From Emergencia sp. 1XD21-10 (GTDB taxonomy: Bacteria > Bacillota > Clostridia > Peptostreptococcales > Anaerovoracaceae), in the NCBI RefSeq assembly GCF_009936045.1, contig NZ_QWEQ01000016.1, positions 26,194-90,193 on the forward strand: 64,000 nucleotides of DNA. Direction: 5' to 3'. The translations under genes were made by a program, and so were the position numbers. The stretch's first letter is position 1, and each line of letters begins with the position of its first letter. The notes beneath the pieces are model-generated. The model made no database searches. It was given only the letters and a program-made list of their open reading frames with translations, and had not been told where the DNA came from. Positions 1 to 8,818 of this stretch are shown here, piece by piece.

Positions 1-296
1 AGCTTACGATATAGGTACAGCAGTTCTGATACATCGGAATTATGAGCATCGGAAAGGGCGACACTCCTTGCAAACTTTTCGTAGTTTTGTTCCATGAGAA
101 GGTCGACAGGCACCTGATAAACCCGTGCCAGTCTTACAAGTAAATCTGTGCGCATATTTTTAGTTCCGCTTTCCAGTATTCCGTAAGTCGTACGAGAAAT
201 ATGTAAAAGGGCGGCTACGTCTTCCTGTGTGTAGTCATAATAATCCCTGAGATACCTTAAATTATTCGCTATACACTGCTGCATTTTTTTGTCCAT
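1..296 (-). CDS. XRE-family helix-turn-helix regulator (partial, runs off the window)
   Basis: The minus strand reads MDKKMQQCIANNLRYLRDYY and continues open to base 1, so the C-terminus is missing. Residues ~10-60 form a Cro/CI-type helix-turn-helix: 'YTQEDVAALLHISRTTYGILESG' spans the two recognition helices. An AGGAGG ribosome binding site lies ~10 bases before the ATG at 296. Such single-domain regulators bind operator DNA; the target is unknown. It is divergent from nothing in the window and simply precedes, on the same strand, the end of the antiporter unit upstream. Confidence 0.85.
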   Translation of the reverse strand, partial: MDKKMQQCIANNLRYLRDYYDYTQEDVAALLHISRTTYGILESGTKNMRTDLLVRLARVYQVPVDLLMEQNYEKFARSVALSDAHNSDVSELLYLYRK

Positions 297-430
297 GTGG
301 TATAGTCCTCCTATTAAATTCTAAAAAGTGTTACATAATAATAGAGTACGTCACAGGGCAAAAAAGTTTCAAGTTTTGACGTTTTTAGACAAAATTCCAC
401 ATGTTTTTTTAAAAATACAATTACAATAGC

Positions 431-462
431 AAAGCCCGCAGGGGATGTACCCAGCGGGCTTT
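431..462 (-). terminator. Rho-independent terminator of the antiporter gene
   Basis: A 9-bp perfect inverted repeat (AAAGCCCGC at 431-439, GCGGGCTTT at 454-462) lies ~25 bp past the stop of the antiporter gene. On the minus strand it is followed by a T-rich stretch. Confidence 0.7.
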
Positions 463-486
463 GCAGCATTTACAGTAATTAAGGTG

Positions 487-1644
487 TTATTTCATGAATT
501 TTTTCAAAAGCACCGGCGTAATAATGGTAGTAACGATAACTACCAATACGATTGGTGAGAATAAGTAGCCGCTGAGAAGTCCCATGTTGTAGCCTTTCTG
601 TGCAACAATCAGTGCGACTTCACCTCTGGACACCATGCCGATACCAATATGGAAAGAATCGCTGGTGCTAAATTTGCAGATTCGTGCACCCAGTCCGCAG
701 CCGAGAATCTTTGTCAGAACAGCTACAAGAAGGAGCAGCACAGAGAAAATCAACATGGATATTGTCATACCGGAAAGCTCTGTTTTGATTCCGATACTTG
801 CGAAGAAGATCGGAGAGAAAAAGAGATAGCTTGGAACGGTAAGTTTTTTTGCAATATAGGATTTAATCTCAAAGGTAGACATTAAAAGCCCCAGCAGGTA
901 TGCACCAGTGATATCAGCGATTCCAAAATACTGTTCTGTAATAAATGCGACGAGCAGAATGAGCGCCATTACGTAGATGCAAACTCTGCGTTTGTCTTTT
1001 AAATCGTCAACTTTTGGTCTGGCAGTTTTAAGAATAACGGCAAGCACAGCCATGAGAACGATATATAGTGCGATTTTGATTAAAATGGAGATAATGCTTA
1101 CCGACGGATCTTTCAGGCTGGATACGATGGTTAAAATGATGATACCGATGATATCGTCAAGCACTGCAGCACCCAGAATAGCACTACCAACAGGACCGTT
1201 CAGCTTACCCATTTCACGGAGTGCTTCTACTGTAATACTTACAGAAGTTGCAGTTAGAATGACACCCATGAATACGCACTTTAGGACTTCATTAAAGTCG
1301 GATGAATCTACATGAAAATAGAAATAGTAGCAGGCAGCGCCGCCGATGAGCGGCAGAATCACACCCATGGCTGCAATACACAGCATGGAAACGCTGTTTT
1401 TCTTGATTTCGTTAATATCTGTATCAAGACCTGCCATAAACATCAGTAAAATAACACCGATTTCGGCGGTTTCCGCAAGAAAATTGGTTTCTGTTACAAC
1501 GCCAAGTACCGATGGTCCGAGGATAACACCGGCAACCAGCGCGCCCACAACCTGGGGCATGTTAACCTTTTCTGAAAGGCCGCCCAAAAACTTCGTTGAC
1601 AAAATGATAATGGCAACGGCCAAAAGGAAGTAATAGCTAGTCAT
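487..1644 (-). CDS. CPA2-type (Kef-like) cation:proton antiporter membrane protein
   Basis: An integral membrane protein of 385 residues with about 11-12 hydrophobic segments and no soluble C-terminal TrkA_N/RCK domain. Its length and pattern fit the Na+/H+ exchanger domain of the monovalent cation:proton antiporter-2 family. The segment 'GLDTDINEIKKN' after TM3 and 'SRGEVALIVAQKG' near the end are typical of that family. It probably exchanges Na+ or K+ for H+ across the cell membrane; the ion cannot be told from sequence. I chose the ATG at 1644 because GAGG sits 8 bases upstream; an ATG 18 bases further upstream (1662) lacks a good ribosome binding site. It stands alone, with its own terminator. 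Confidence 0.85.
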   Translation of the reverse strand: MTSYYFLLAVAIIILSTKFLGGLSEKVNMPQVVGALVAGVILGPSVLGVVTETNFLAETAEIGVILLMFMAGLDTDINEIKKNSVSMLCIAAMGVILPLIGGAACYYFYFHVDSSDFNEVLKCVFMGVILTATSVSITVEALREMGKLNGPVGSAILGAAVLDDIIGIIILTIVSSLKDPSVSIISILIKIALYIVLMAVLAVILKTARPKVDDLKDKRRVCIYVMALILLVAFITEQYFGIADITGAYLLGLLMSTFEIKSYIAKKLTVPSYLFFSPIFFASIGIKTELSGMTISMLIFSVLLLLVAVLTKILGCGLGARICKFSTSDSFHIGIGMVSRGEVALIVAQKGYNMGLLSGYLFSPIVLVVIVTTIITPVLLKKFMK

Positions 1645-1806
1645 AATAAATACCTCAATCATTCTATAAAAATTTTCACTAGACTACTCTAACACCAACC
1701 AAGCGTTTTGTAAATGGAACTTTTTACTTAAAAGGCAAAAACTTAAGTTTCAAAAGAAAAATCCGGAAAAATTTTCAAAAAAACAGAAATAATATCTGAA
1801 AATTCT

Positions 1807-1835
1807 TTGACAAGTGGAAAAAGTTGTAGTAGAAT
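1807..1835 (+). promoter_or_regulatory. Sigma-A promoter upstream of the SDR gene
   Basis: TTGACA (1807-1812), a 17-bp spacer and TAGAAT (1830-1835). Transcription would start near 1842, giving a leader of ~160 nt before the reductase start codon, with a terminator-like hairpin inside it. Confidence 0.7.
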
Positions 1836-1914
1836 ATAGATGAAAATAATCTGAGAATCTCGGAATTAGTTTCTAAGATTATAGTTAATACTATGCGCCA
1901 GAAATATAAGCAAA

Positions 1915-1947
1915 GAAAAAACATTGGGCAAGTCCCAATGTTTTTTT
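1915..1947 (+). terminator. Terminator/attenuator hairpin in the SDR leader
   Basis: ACATTGGG (1921-1928), a 5-base loop, CCCAATGT (1934-1941) and a seven-T run (1941-1947) form a textbook intrinsic terminator. It lies between a strong promoter (1807-1835) and the reductase gene at 2001, so it may act as an attenuator or may end a ~100-nt small RNA. The repeat GCAAAGAAA flanks it on both sides (1910 and 1948). Confidence 0.65.
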
Positions 1948-2000
1948 GCAAAGAAACAGGTTTGCCTATGAAACTTATGAGAACAGAAAAGAGGTCCAAG

Positions 2001-2723
2001 ATGAAATCGGTTTTGATTACGGGAGGCTCCAGGGGAATCGGCGCTGCTATGGTAAGAGCGTTTACGGAGAGCGGATATAAAGTTGCCTTCCTTTATAAAG
2101 AGAGAGGCGACAAGGCAAAGGAGGTTACCGAAGAGACAGGTGCTGTAGGCATTTGTTGCGATGTATCTGACAGTCAGCAGGTTTCCGAAGGTGTGCGGGC
2201 AGCCCGCATGTATCTGGAAGTGCCTTATTTCGATGTGCTGATATGTAATGCAGGAATTAGCATCACGGGGCTGTTCACAGATACAACGCAGAAGCAGTGG
2301 AAGGAGATTATGGATACCAACTTATACGGAACAATCTCAGTGACCAGCCAAATACTTCCAACCATGATAGAAAGGCAGCGGGGAAGTATCGTGATGGTTT
2401 CCTCTGTTTGGGGACAGACTGGTGGCTCCTGTGAAGTGGCGTATTCCACCACCAAGGCCGCAGTTATTGGATTTGCAAAGAGTCTTGCCAAGGAAGTCGC
2501 ACCTTCTGGCGTTAGAGTCAACTGCATTGCGCCGGGGGTTATCGATACCGATATGAGTCGCATTTGCGGAGAGGATACCCTGCAGGCGCTGACAGAGGAA
2601 ATCCCTATGGGAAAAATTGGTGACGCCGATGAGGTGGCAAAGGCGGCTGTGTTTTTAGCCTCAGAAGAAGCTTCCTATATAACAGGACAGGTTCTTGCTG
2701 TCAACGGGGGGTTTTACATCTGA
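2001..2723 (+). CDS. SDR-family reductase (FabG-like; possibly EF-P 5-aminopentanone reductase, YmfI-like)
   Basis: A 240-residue classical short-chain dehydrogenase/reductase. The NADP-binding TGGSRGIG motif is at residues 7-14, CNAG at 82-85, the catalytic Ser near 135 and the YxxxK pair at Tyr148/Lys152. The family reduces a keto group with NAD(P)H. The segment 'SSVWGQTGGSCEVAYSTTKA' resembles Clostridia proteins annotated as elongation factor P 5-aminopentanone reductase (YmfI) as well as FabG; no fatty-acid or EF-P gene lies nearby to decide. I chose the ATG at 2001, which follows AGAGGT; a longer open frame from 1893 would run through the terminator hairpin and is unlikely to be translated. 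Confidence 0.8.
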   Translation: MKSVLITGGSRGIGAAMVRAFTESGYKVAFLYKERGDKAKEVTEETGAVGICCDVSDSQQVSEGVRAARMYLEVPYFDVLICNAGISITGLFTDTTQKQWKEIMDTNLYGTISVTSQILPTMIERQRGSIVMVSSVWGQTGGSCEVAYSTTKAAVIGFAKSLAKEVAPSGVRVNCIAPGVIDTDMSRICGEDTLQALTEEIPMGKIGDADEVAKAAVFLASEEASYITGQVLAVNGGFYI

Positions 2724-2777
2724 AAAAGACTGTGATATACTATTGCCAGAAAGAGAAATGGAGGGGTTAGCCAGATT

Positions 2778-4577
2778 ATGACGATCATTTCGGGAATTTT
2801 TAAAAGCATTGGAGAGTTTTTTGCAGGGATTCTGGAAACAATTCAGGAAGTTTTCGCATCTGACTACGGTTTTGAACTGATTTATACTGCTGTAGCCAGA
2901 TGGGTTTTTATTGCCCTTGCGATTTTTATTTTAATGCGGGCGATTCGCTCACTTCTCAAGTCCAAAAATCCGTCGGAGGTTTGGGCTTATTTACATTTGA
3001 GTACGGGAGAAAATCTTCCCATTACCCATTGGGAAAATGTACTTGGAAGGGCGAAAAGCTGCGATATCAACATCGAAGACCCGCGGGTTTCCAGAAACCA
3101 TGGGACACTGACCAGAGACCCTAAGGGGAACTGGACTTATCGTGATTTGGGATCCAAGAACGGAGCCTATGTCAACGAGCGACGCGTCAGAAAGGATCAG
3201 AGAGTCAAAGTTCGCCCCGGCGATGTCATCAGCGTGGGCATGACTCAGTGTACATTGTTTCCAATCAGCCTGGAGGAACGCCGCAATAATATAAAGATGA
3301 GAAAATCGGACACAGTGATTCCGCTGCCGTGGCCGTCCTTGTTTGCGCTGAGCATTTTTCAGGTAATGACAGTGATACAACTGAAGATAGCTTTGGGAGA
3401 AAACTATCTTCATTCTATTACGATGGCTTTTGCTGGAATCTGTATCCTTATGTGGGTTTATGTAATTCTGCTTCGATCCATGAAGCGAAAAGGTTTTGAA
3501 ATGGAAACTATCGCCTTTTTCTTATCTACCTTGAGTCTTTCGGTGACCGCTGCGAAATTTCCAGAAGCGGCTTTTAAGCAATTTATTGCGGTTGCCATGG
3601 GGCTTGCTTTGTTTTTCTTTATGTGTGCTTACCTTAGGAATCTGACGAGAACGGAAGCCATTCAGAAGCTGATGTACATAGGTGCGGCGGGACTTCTTTT
3701 GTTTAATTTGGTCTTCGCTACTGATCGCTTTGGTGCTGCCAACTGGGTGGAAATTGGCGGATTTTCTTTCCAGCCGTCGGAGCTGATTAAGCTTGCATTC
3801 ATCTGGGTGGGAGCGGCGTCCTTGGACAAGCTCTTTGAAAAAAAGAATTCTATTATATTTATGCTGTTTTCAGGCTTCTGCTTTTGCTGCCTGGCGCTGA
3901 TGGGGGACTTTGGAACGGCGATTATATTCTTCGTCACTTTCCTGGTGATTTCTTTCCTTAGAAGTGGAGATTTTACCAAGCTGATTTTGCTGGTAGGCGT
4001 AGCTTTTGTTGGAGGTCTGATGGTGCTGAAGTTCAAAGCATATATAGCGGAGCGCTTTTCGGTATGGGGACATGCCTGGGAGTTTGCAGACGGGCTGGGT
4101 ATGCAGCAGACAAGAACCATGTCGGCGGCGGCAAGCGGTGGTTTTGTCGGCGTTGGTGCCGGAAAAGGCTGGCTGTCCAGCGTTTTTGCTGCGGACACTG
4201 ACCTTGTTTTCGGTATGTTGGTAGAAGAGTGGGGACTGATTATTGCAGTTCTTGCGGTGATTTCTATCATCACTCTTTCCCTTTTTGCGGTGCGCTCTAT
4301 CTTGGCAGGCAGGTCCACCTATTACACCATTGCTGCTTGTGCGGCTACTTCCATGTTCCTGTTTCAGACGGTGCTCAATGTTTTCGGTGCGGTGGATTTA
4401 CTGCCGATGACCGGTGTGACTTTCCCATTTGTTTCCAACGGAGGAACCAGTATGATTGGCTCCTGGGGTATGCTGGCCTTTCTTAAAGCGGCGGACACCA
4501 GGCAGAATGCCAGCATTGCAATCAGCCTGACGGACAAAGGTCTTAAGGCTGAGACGGAAGAGGAGGATATGATATGA
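2778..4577 (+). CDS. FHA-domain FtsW/RodA/SpoVE-type peptidoglycan glycosyltransferase
   Basis: This 599-residue protein joins an N-terminal membrane anchor (~40-60), an FHA domain (~75-155) and a SEDS-family polytopic domain (~180-580). The FHA phosphothreonine-binding residues are visible: LGR (Arg91), SRNHG (Ser105, His108) and SKNG (Asn128). The SEDS part ends with 'GVTFPFVSNGGTSMI', the conserved FtsW/RodA signature. SEDS proteins polymerise lipid II into glycan strands, paired with a class B PBP. The next gene starts inside its last codons (ATGA overlap) and encodes such a PBP. The FHA domain suggests control by a Ser/Thr kinase of the PrkC/Stk type; this is inference. Confidence 0.9.
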   Translation: MTIISGIFKSIGEFFAGILETIQEVFASDYGFELIYTAVARWVFIALAIFILMRAIRSLLKSKNPSEVWAYLHLSTGENLPITHWENVLGRAKSCDINIEDPRVSRNHGTLTRDPKGNWTYRDLGSKNGAYVNERRVRKDQRVKVRPGDVISVGMTQCTLFPISLEERRNNIKMRKSDTVIPLPWPSLFALSIFQVMTVIQLKIALGENYLHSITMAFAGICILMWVYVILLRSMKRKGFEMETIAFFLSTLSLSVTAAKFPEAAFKQFIAVAMGLALFFFMCAYLRNLTRTEAIQKLMYIGAAGLLLFNLVFATDRFGAANWVEIGGFSFQPSELIKLAFIWVGAASLDKLFEKKNSIIFMLFSGFCFCCLALMGDFGTAIIFFVTFLVISFLRSGDFTKLILLVGVAFVGGLMVLKFKAYIAERFSVWGHAWEFADGLGMQQTRTMSAAASGGFVGVGAGKGWLSSVFAADTDLVFGMLVEEWGLIIAVLAVISIITLSLFAVRSILAGRSTYYTIAACAATSMFLFQTVLNVFGAVDLLPMTGVTFPFVSNGGTSMIGSWGMLAFLKAADTRQNASIAISLTDKGLKAETEEEDMI

Positions 4578-5905
4578 AGAAATTAGAGCAGAGAGGCATC
4601 ATTTGCCTTGCTCTTGCAGCAGCGCTGTTTTTGGGCATATGTATTTTCATATTTAAGTTTGTGACAGACGGCGGTGAATGGGCGACTTTCTACGCGAACC
4701 AGCACGTGTATTATGAGGGAAGGCTTGCAATTGGCAAGGTTTACGATGCAAACGATACCATCCTTGTAGAGAATACCAAAAATGGAATGAAATATAATGA
4801 CGATGAACTGACACGCAGAGCGACCCTTCATGCCGTAGGGGATATGGATGGAAATATTGCAACTGCAGCGCAGAGTGCTTTTCGAGACAAAATCGTAGGC
4901 TACAGTCTTTTGACCGGAACCTACAGTATTACGGGAAACGGCAACGACCTGAAACTTTCCATCGACGCGGAAGTGTCAAAGGCTGCGTATAACGCTCTGA
5001 ACGGAAGAAACGGCACCGTAGGTGTATATAATTATGAAACGGGGGAAATTATCTGTATGGTAAGTTCTCCGGGATTTGACCCTGCTAATCCGCCGGAAAT
5101 TGCAGCGGATGATACGTCGGGCGTATATTTGAACAAGTTCCTGTCTTCCAATCTGATTCCGGGATCCATCTTTAAGTTGGTGACCTGCGCTGCTGCCATC
5201 GAAAATGTTAGCGGACTTGAGGACTGGAGCTATACCTGCGGTGGTGTCAGCTACATCAGAGACGAGGCTATCACCTGCACTCAGGCCCACGGGACGGTGG
5301 ATTTTGAGGGGGCGCTGGCAAAATCCTGCAACTGCGCCTTTGCGGATTTGTCCCAGAGGATTGGCGGCACTGTCATGGCAAGTTATACGAAAAAACTGGG
5401 GCTTTTGGACTCCTACGATATTGACGGCATTCATAATGCGAAAGGCTCTTTTGAGTTTCCCAAAAACGATGATTTGAGTCTGGCGTGGGCGGGAATCGGG
5501 CAGTATAACGATGAACTGAATCCTTGCTCCATGCTGGTTTATATGAGCGCAATTGCAAGAGACGGGGTGGGCACGGTGCCTAGAATTCTTTATACAAACT
5601 TTCCGTCAGGCGAGGATACCGAACGCATGATTGACGAGTCCACGGCGGAAAAGCTGCGCTCCATGATGAAAAATAATGTCGTATCCAATTATGGCGAGAG
5701 CAATTTCCCTGGGCTTGATATTTACGCAAAATCGGGAACAGCAGAGATGTATGGAAGCGAGCCCAATGCCTGGTTTACAGGCTTTATAAAAAACGAAGGA
5801 AATCCTTATGCTTTTATTGTCTGCGTAGAAAACGGCGGCTATGGAAGCAGCGTGGCAGGACCTGTTGCAAATCAGGTGCTGCAGGCTGTTGTGAACAGAG
5901 ATTAA
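4574..5905 (+). CDS. Class B penicillin-binding protein (PbpA/FtsI-like transpeptidase)
   Basis: 443 residues with one N-terminal membrane segment (~9-29), a short dimerisation-like region and a transpeptidase domain. All three active-site motifs are visible: SIFK (Ser198, Lys201), SCN (Ser251-Asn253) and KSGT near residue 388. It cross-links peptidoglycan outside the cell membrane. Its ATG overlaps the stop of the SEDS glycosyltransferase gene, the usual translational coupling of SEDS-PBP partners. It is shorter than typical FtsI or PBP2 (~550-700 residues), like the Mycobacterium PbpA and Clostridia PbpA types. A terminator follows directly. Confidence 0.88.
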   Translation: MKKLEQRGIICLALAAALFLGICIFIFKFVTDGGEWATFYANQHVYYEGRLAIGKVYDANDTILVENTKNGMKYNDDELTRRATLHAVGDMDGNIATAAQSAFRDKIVGYSLLTGTYSITGNGNDLKLSIDAEVSKAAYNALNGRNGTVGVYNYETGEIICMVSSPGFDPANPPEIAADDTSGVYLNKFLSSNLIPGSIFKLVTCAAAIENVSGLEDWSYTCGGVSYIRDEAITCTQAHGTVDFEGALAKSCNCAFADLSQRIGGTVMASYTKKLGLLDSYDIDGIHNAKGSFEFPKNDDLSLAWAGIGQYNDELNPCSMLVYMSAIARDGVGTVPRILYTNFPSGEDTERMIDESTAEKLRSMMKNNVVSNYGESNFPGLDIYAKSGTAEMYGSEPNAWFTGFIKNEGNPYAFIVCVENGGYGSSVAGPVANQVLQAVVNRD

Positions 5906-5929
5906 CCGCAAGTACGGCACGGAATTTCT

Positions 5930-5962
5930 GCAGGTATACTATTATAGTGTACCTGCTTTTTT
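5930..5962 (+). terminator. Rho-independent terminator of the SEDS-PBP unit
   Basis: A 10-bp stem (5930-5939 with 5947-5956, one wobble pair), a 7-base loop and six T residues, 25 bp after the PBP stop. Confidence 0.8.
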
Positions 5963-5986
5963 GATTGGTTTGATTAGAGGCAGACA

Positions 5987-6294
5987 CACGGCAAACGCAT
6001 GAAACACATCATTAGTACTTTTAAGAGTTTTTTGCAAAAAAGGTACTAAAATATCCAAAACATTTTATCTATTATATGGAAAATAAGGAATGAACTTTTG
6101 GATAATGGAAGACTTATACGAAAATAGCCCCTTAGAAAACAAAAAAGAACGAAGAATTTCATTTCTATTTCGTTTAATTTGCACAAAACCTTTTAGCTAG
6201 TATAAAGTGACTCCTAATTTTTGATACCTTTTTTGCAAAAATACGGAACAGGTACTAAAATTTAATGTTCGCAACTTTTCATGCGTTTACCGTG
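5987..6294. repeat. MITE-like element with imperfect terminal inverted repeats
   Basis: An 18-bp terminal inverted repeat with one mismatch bounds a ~308-bp non-coding AT-rich segment (CACGGCAAACGCATGAAA at 5987-6004; its complement at 6277-6294). The repeats continue inward: the 17-bp block at 6029-6045 (TTTTTGCAAAAAAGGTA) recurs inverted at 6225-6241. An inner inverted pair (6052-6060 / 6096-6104) adds a further hairpin. There is no open frame of note and no clear target-site duplication. This is the layout of a miniature inverted-repeat element mobilised in trans, sitting between the PBP terminator and the two-component promoter. Mobility is inference. Confidence 0.6.
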
Positions 6295-6313
6295 ATGCTG
6301 GAAGCATGGCGCA

Positions 6314-6342
6314 TTGACAACCGCGTAATGCCTTGTTACAAT
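6314..6342 (+). promoter_or_regulatory. Sigma-A promoter of the two-component system, with a possible operator
   Basis: TTGACA (6314-6319), 17-bp spacer, TACAAT (6337-6342). Just downstream, two similar blocks GTTAAGAAT and CGTAAGAAA lie 11 bp apart (from ~6345 and ~6356), the spacing of OmpR-family direct-repeat sites, which would fit autoregulation. Confidence 0.7.
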
Positions 6343-6430
6343 TTGTTAAGAATATCGTAAGAAACGCCATGGGCGCTTTGTAATAATTCAGGACTATTCT
6401 ATAGTTGTAAGCGAAAGGAGTTAAGGTTTG

Positions 6431-7117
6431 ATGAATATTTTGGTATGCGACGATGATAAAGAAATCGCAGGGGCAATTGAGATTTATCTAAGGAACGAGG
6501 GGTATACGGTGTTTAAAGCCTTTGATGGGATAGAGGCTTTGAATTATGCCAGAAATCAGCAGCTTCATTTGATTATCATGGACGTAATGATGCCGAAGAT
6601 GGATGGGGTGCAGGCAACCATGAAAATCAGAGAGGAAAAGAATATTCCGATTATCATGCTTTCGGCAAAGTCGGAGGACTACGACAAAATCACGGGGTTA
6701 AACGTCGGCGCTGACGATTATATCACCAAACCTTTTAATCCGCTTGAGCTGATTGCCAGAGTAAAATCTCAGCTGAGACGATATGTGGATCTTGGAAGTA
6801 TGGAGAAAAAGAGCGGGGTTTACAAGACAGGGGGACTTGAAGTGGACGACGATGAAAAGGCGGTGCGCATAGATGGGGAGTATGTCACCGTGACGCCGAC
6901 GGAGTTCGGCATCTTGAAACTTCTGACGGAGAATGCGGGAAAAGTGTTTTCCATGGAGCAGATTTATGAGAACGTTTGGAACGAACCTGCTTACAATCCG
7001 GAAAATACCGTTGCAGTCCACATCAGAAGAATCAGAGAAAAAATAGAAATTAATCCTAAAAATCCAAAGTACTTGAAGGTGGTGTGGGGAATTGGATACA
7101 AAATTGAAAAGCTATAG
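6431..7117 (+). CDS. OmpR/PhoB-family response regulator
   Basis: 228 residues. The receiver domain (~1-115) shows the acidic pocket CDDD (6-9), the phospho-acceptor Asp51 in 'LIIMDVMMPKMDG', and the conserved Thr/Ser and Lys in 'MLSAKSE'. The C-terminal winged helix (~135-226) ends with 'GIGYKIEKL'. It acts as a DNA-binding regulator switched on by the sensor kinase encoded next, whose start lies inside its 3' end. The ATG at 6431 is preferred over an in-frame TTG at 6428; AGGAG lies ~11 bases upstream. The regulon is unknown; the clean position after its own promoter suggests autoregulation. Confidence 0.9.
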   Translation: MNILVCDDDKEIAGAIEIYLRNEGYTVFKAFDGIEALNYARNQQLHLIIMDVMMPKMDGVQATMKIREEKNIPIIMLSAKSEDYDKITGLNVGADDYITKPFNPLELIARVKSQLRRYVDLGSMEKKSGVYKTGGLEVDDDEKAVRIDGEYVTVTPTEFGILKLLTENAGKVFSMEQIYENVWNEPAYNPENTVAVHIRRIREKIEINPKNPKYLKVVWGIGYKIEKL

Positions 7118-8729
7118 AACATTGACGTACAGCATCAGTTCTGTGATTGCGGTGATAGCCGCAGAAGCAGCTGTTTTAGTGGGCTGTATGCTGGCACTGG
7201 TTTACCATATTAAATATGGGCTGTATGGCAGGACAACAGGAGAAGATGGCGAGACAACTTGGCAGCATGTTGAAATTCGCGGCGGAGACGAGCATATATC
7301 GGCATTGTGGATGATTGAAATCGGCGTGGTAATCATAGCCCTTGCAGCAATTATCGTGTCCCTTGTTAAGGTAGGCAGAAAAGATGCGATGGGAAGTGTG
7401 GTACTGAACTGGTTTGACAAAATATTTACCGATGTGCAGATTGTGGTTGGTGCTCTTGCCTTTTGCGGCATCGCACTGATGAGCATGCCTCATGTTGATT
7501 GGCTCAGCGGCAGCGATTGGTATCAGGAATATGCGTTGGGGCTCTTAAACAAAGAGCAGATGGAGCAGTTCAGCAGTGATATTTACTTTTACAATTCAGA
7601 GTTTGAGCCGAGATGGCTGGAGTTGTTCTTCTGTATTGCTGGAAATCTCTTTCTGATGGGCGTATTTCTCATACTGCTGCAGTCCCTTGTTAAAAAACTG
7701 AAGACCAGGTCTTTCTGGCGGCATACCATTATCGGAAAGCTAGTCTGCTATATTGCAGATGCAATTGCTGCCAGCGATGAAGTGTTCTGGAAAGTCATGG
7801 TTACGGCCATCGTGGCAGTGCTGCTTTCCGCGACATGGCTGGGAATGATACCGGTATTGATTTTCATCTTTATCTTTATTCCTAAATGGGTGAAGAAGTA
7901 CTGCGAAGTTAAAGAAGGAGTCAATCAGATTAAGCGGGGCAATTTAGATTATAAAATCCCTGTGACGGATGGAGGAGAACTTGATCGTCTTGCTATGAGT
8001 GTTAACGAAATTTCAGAAGCCATGAATATCGCCGTGATGGATAAGCTGAAGAATCAGAGAATGAAAATTGACTTGATTTCAAACGTTTCTCACGATTTGC
8101 GCACGCCGCTGACTTCCATGGTGTCCTATGTGGATTTACTCAAGACGGAAGGACTGGACAGTGAAAATGCACCGATGTATCTGGAGATTATCGATGAGAA
8201 GACAAGAAGGCTACGGAAACTCACAGAAGATTTATTTGAGGCAGCAAAGGCTTCCAGCGGCAATATTCCTGTGGAAATTGCGAAGATTGAAATGACTTCG
8301 ATTGTCAATCAGGCAATGGCTGAGATGGAAGAACGGCTGTCCGAAAACAATCTTGACGTGATTTTTACCAATAAAGCGGATTCCATCTACGTGATGGCGG
8401 ACGGTCAGCTTCTGTGGAGAGTCATCGAAAATCTTTTGACTAATGCGAGCAAATATGCACTGCCGGGTAGCCGAGTATATATTGATATTCTGGAAGAGAA
8501 TAATATGATTTATTTGGACGTTAAGAACATGTCCAAGGAACAGCTGAACATCAGTGCTGACGAGCTGATGGAGCGGTTTAAGCGGGGCGATGAGTCCAGA
8601 AATACGGAAGGAAGCGGGCTGGGCCTTGCGATTGCAAAAGATTTGACCAGCCTGATGAACGGAAAATTTGAACTTACTATCGACGGTGACCTGTTCAAAG
8701 CCAGGGTGGTTCTTGAAAAAGCGATGTAA
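7092..8729 (+). CDS. Membrane sensor histidine kinase
   Basis: 545 residues. About five hydrophobic segments in the first ~265 residues form the sensor/membrane part, followed by a HAMP linker, a HisKA domain with H-box 'SHDLRTPLTSMVSYVDLL', and a HATPase domain with N-box 'ENLLTNASKYA' and G-box 'GSGLGLAIAKDL'. It should autophosphorylate on the H-box His and pass phosphate to Asp51 of the preceding regulator. The start is a TTG at 7092, overlapping the regulator gene by 26 bases; a TTG at 7104 is the alternative. The domain order resembles VanS-like kinases of Clostridia; the signal is unknown. A strong terminator follows. Confidence 0.88.
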   Translation: MDTKLKSYRTLTYSISSVIAVIAAEAAVLVGCMLALVYHIKYGLYGRTTGEDGETTWQHVEIRGGDEHISALWMIEIGVVIIALAAIIVSLVKVGRKDAMGSVVLNWFDKIFTDVQIVVGALAFCGIALMSMPHVDWLSGSDWYQEYALGLLNKEQMEQFSSDIYFYNSEFEPRWLELFFCIAGNLFLMGVFLILLQSLVKKLKTRSFWRHTIIGKLVCYIADAIAASDEVFWKVMVTAIVAVLLSATWLGMIPVLIFIFIFIPKWVKKYCEVKEGVNQIKRGNLDYKIPVTDGGELDRLAMSVNEISEAMNIAVMDKLKNQRMKIDLISNVSHDLRTPLTSMVSYVDLLKTEGLDSENAPMYLEIIDEKTRRLRKLTEDLFEAAKASSGNIPVEIAKIEMTSIVNQAMAEMEERLSENNLDVIFTNKADSIYVMADGQLLWRVIENLLTNASKYALPGSRVYIDILEENNMIYLDVKNMSKEQLNISADELMERFKRGDESRNTEGSGLGLAIAKDLTSLMNGKFELTIDGDLFKARVVLEKAM

Positions 8730-8750
8730 GGGAAAATTTCTTCACAATTT

Positions 8751-8803
8751 AATCACTATACTAATTGGACCAAATGTTATATAATTAGTGTAGTGATTTT
8801 TTT
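8751..8803 (+). terminator. Terminator of the two-component operon
   Basis: A 16-bp stem (8751-8766 with 8783-8798, one wobble pair) followed by a seven-T run. It ends only ~16 bp before the next start codon, so it separates the two-component operon from the yhaM run, or acts as an attenuator for it. Confidence 0.75.
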
Positions 8804-8818
8804 GATGGAGACGATTGA

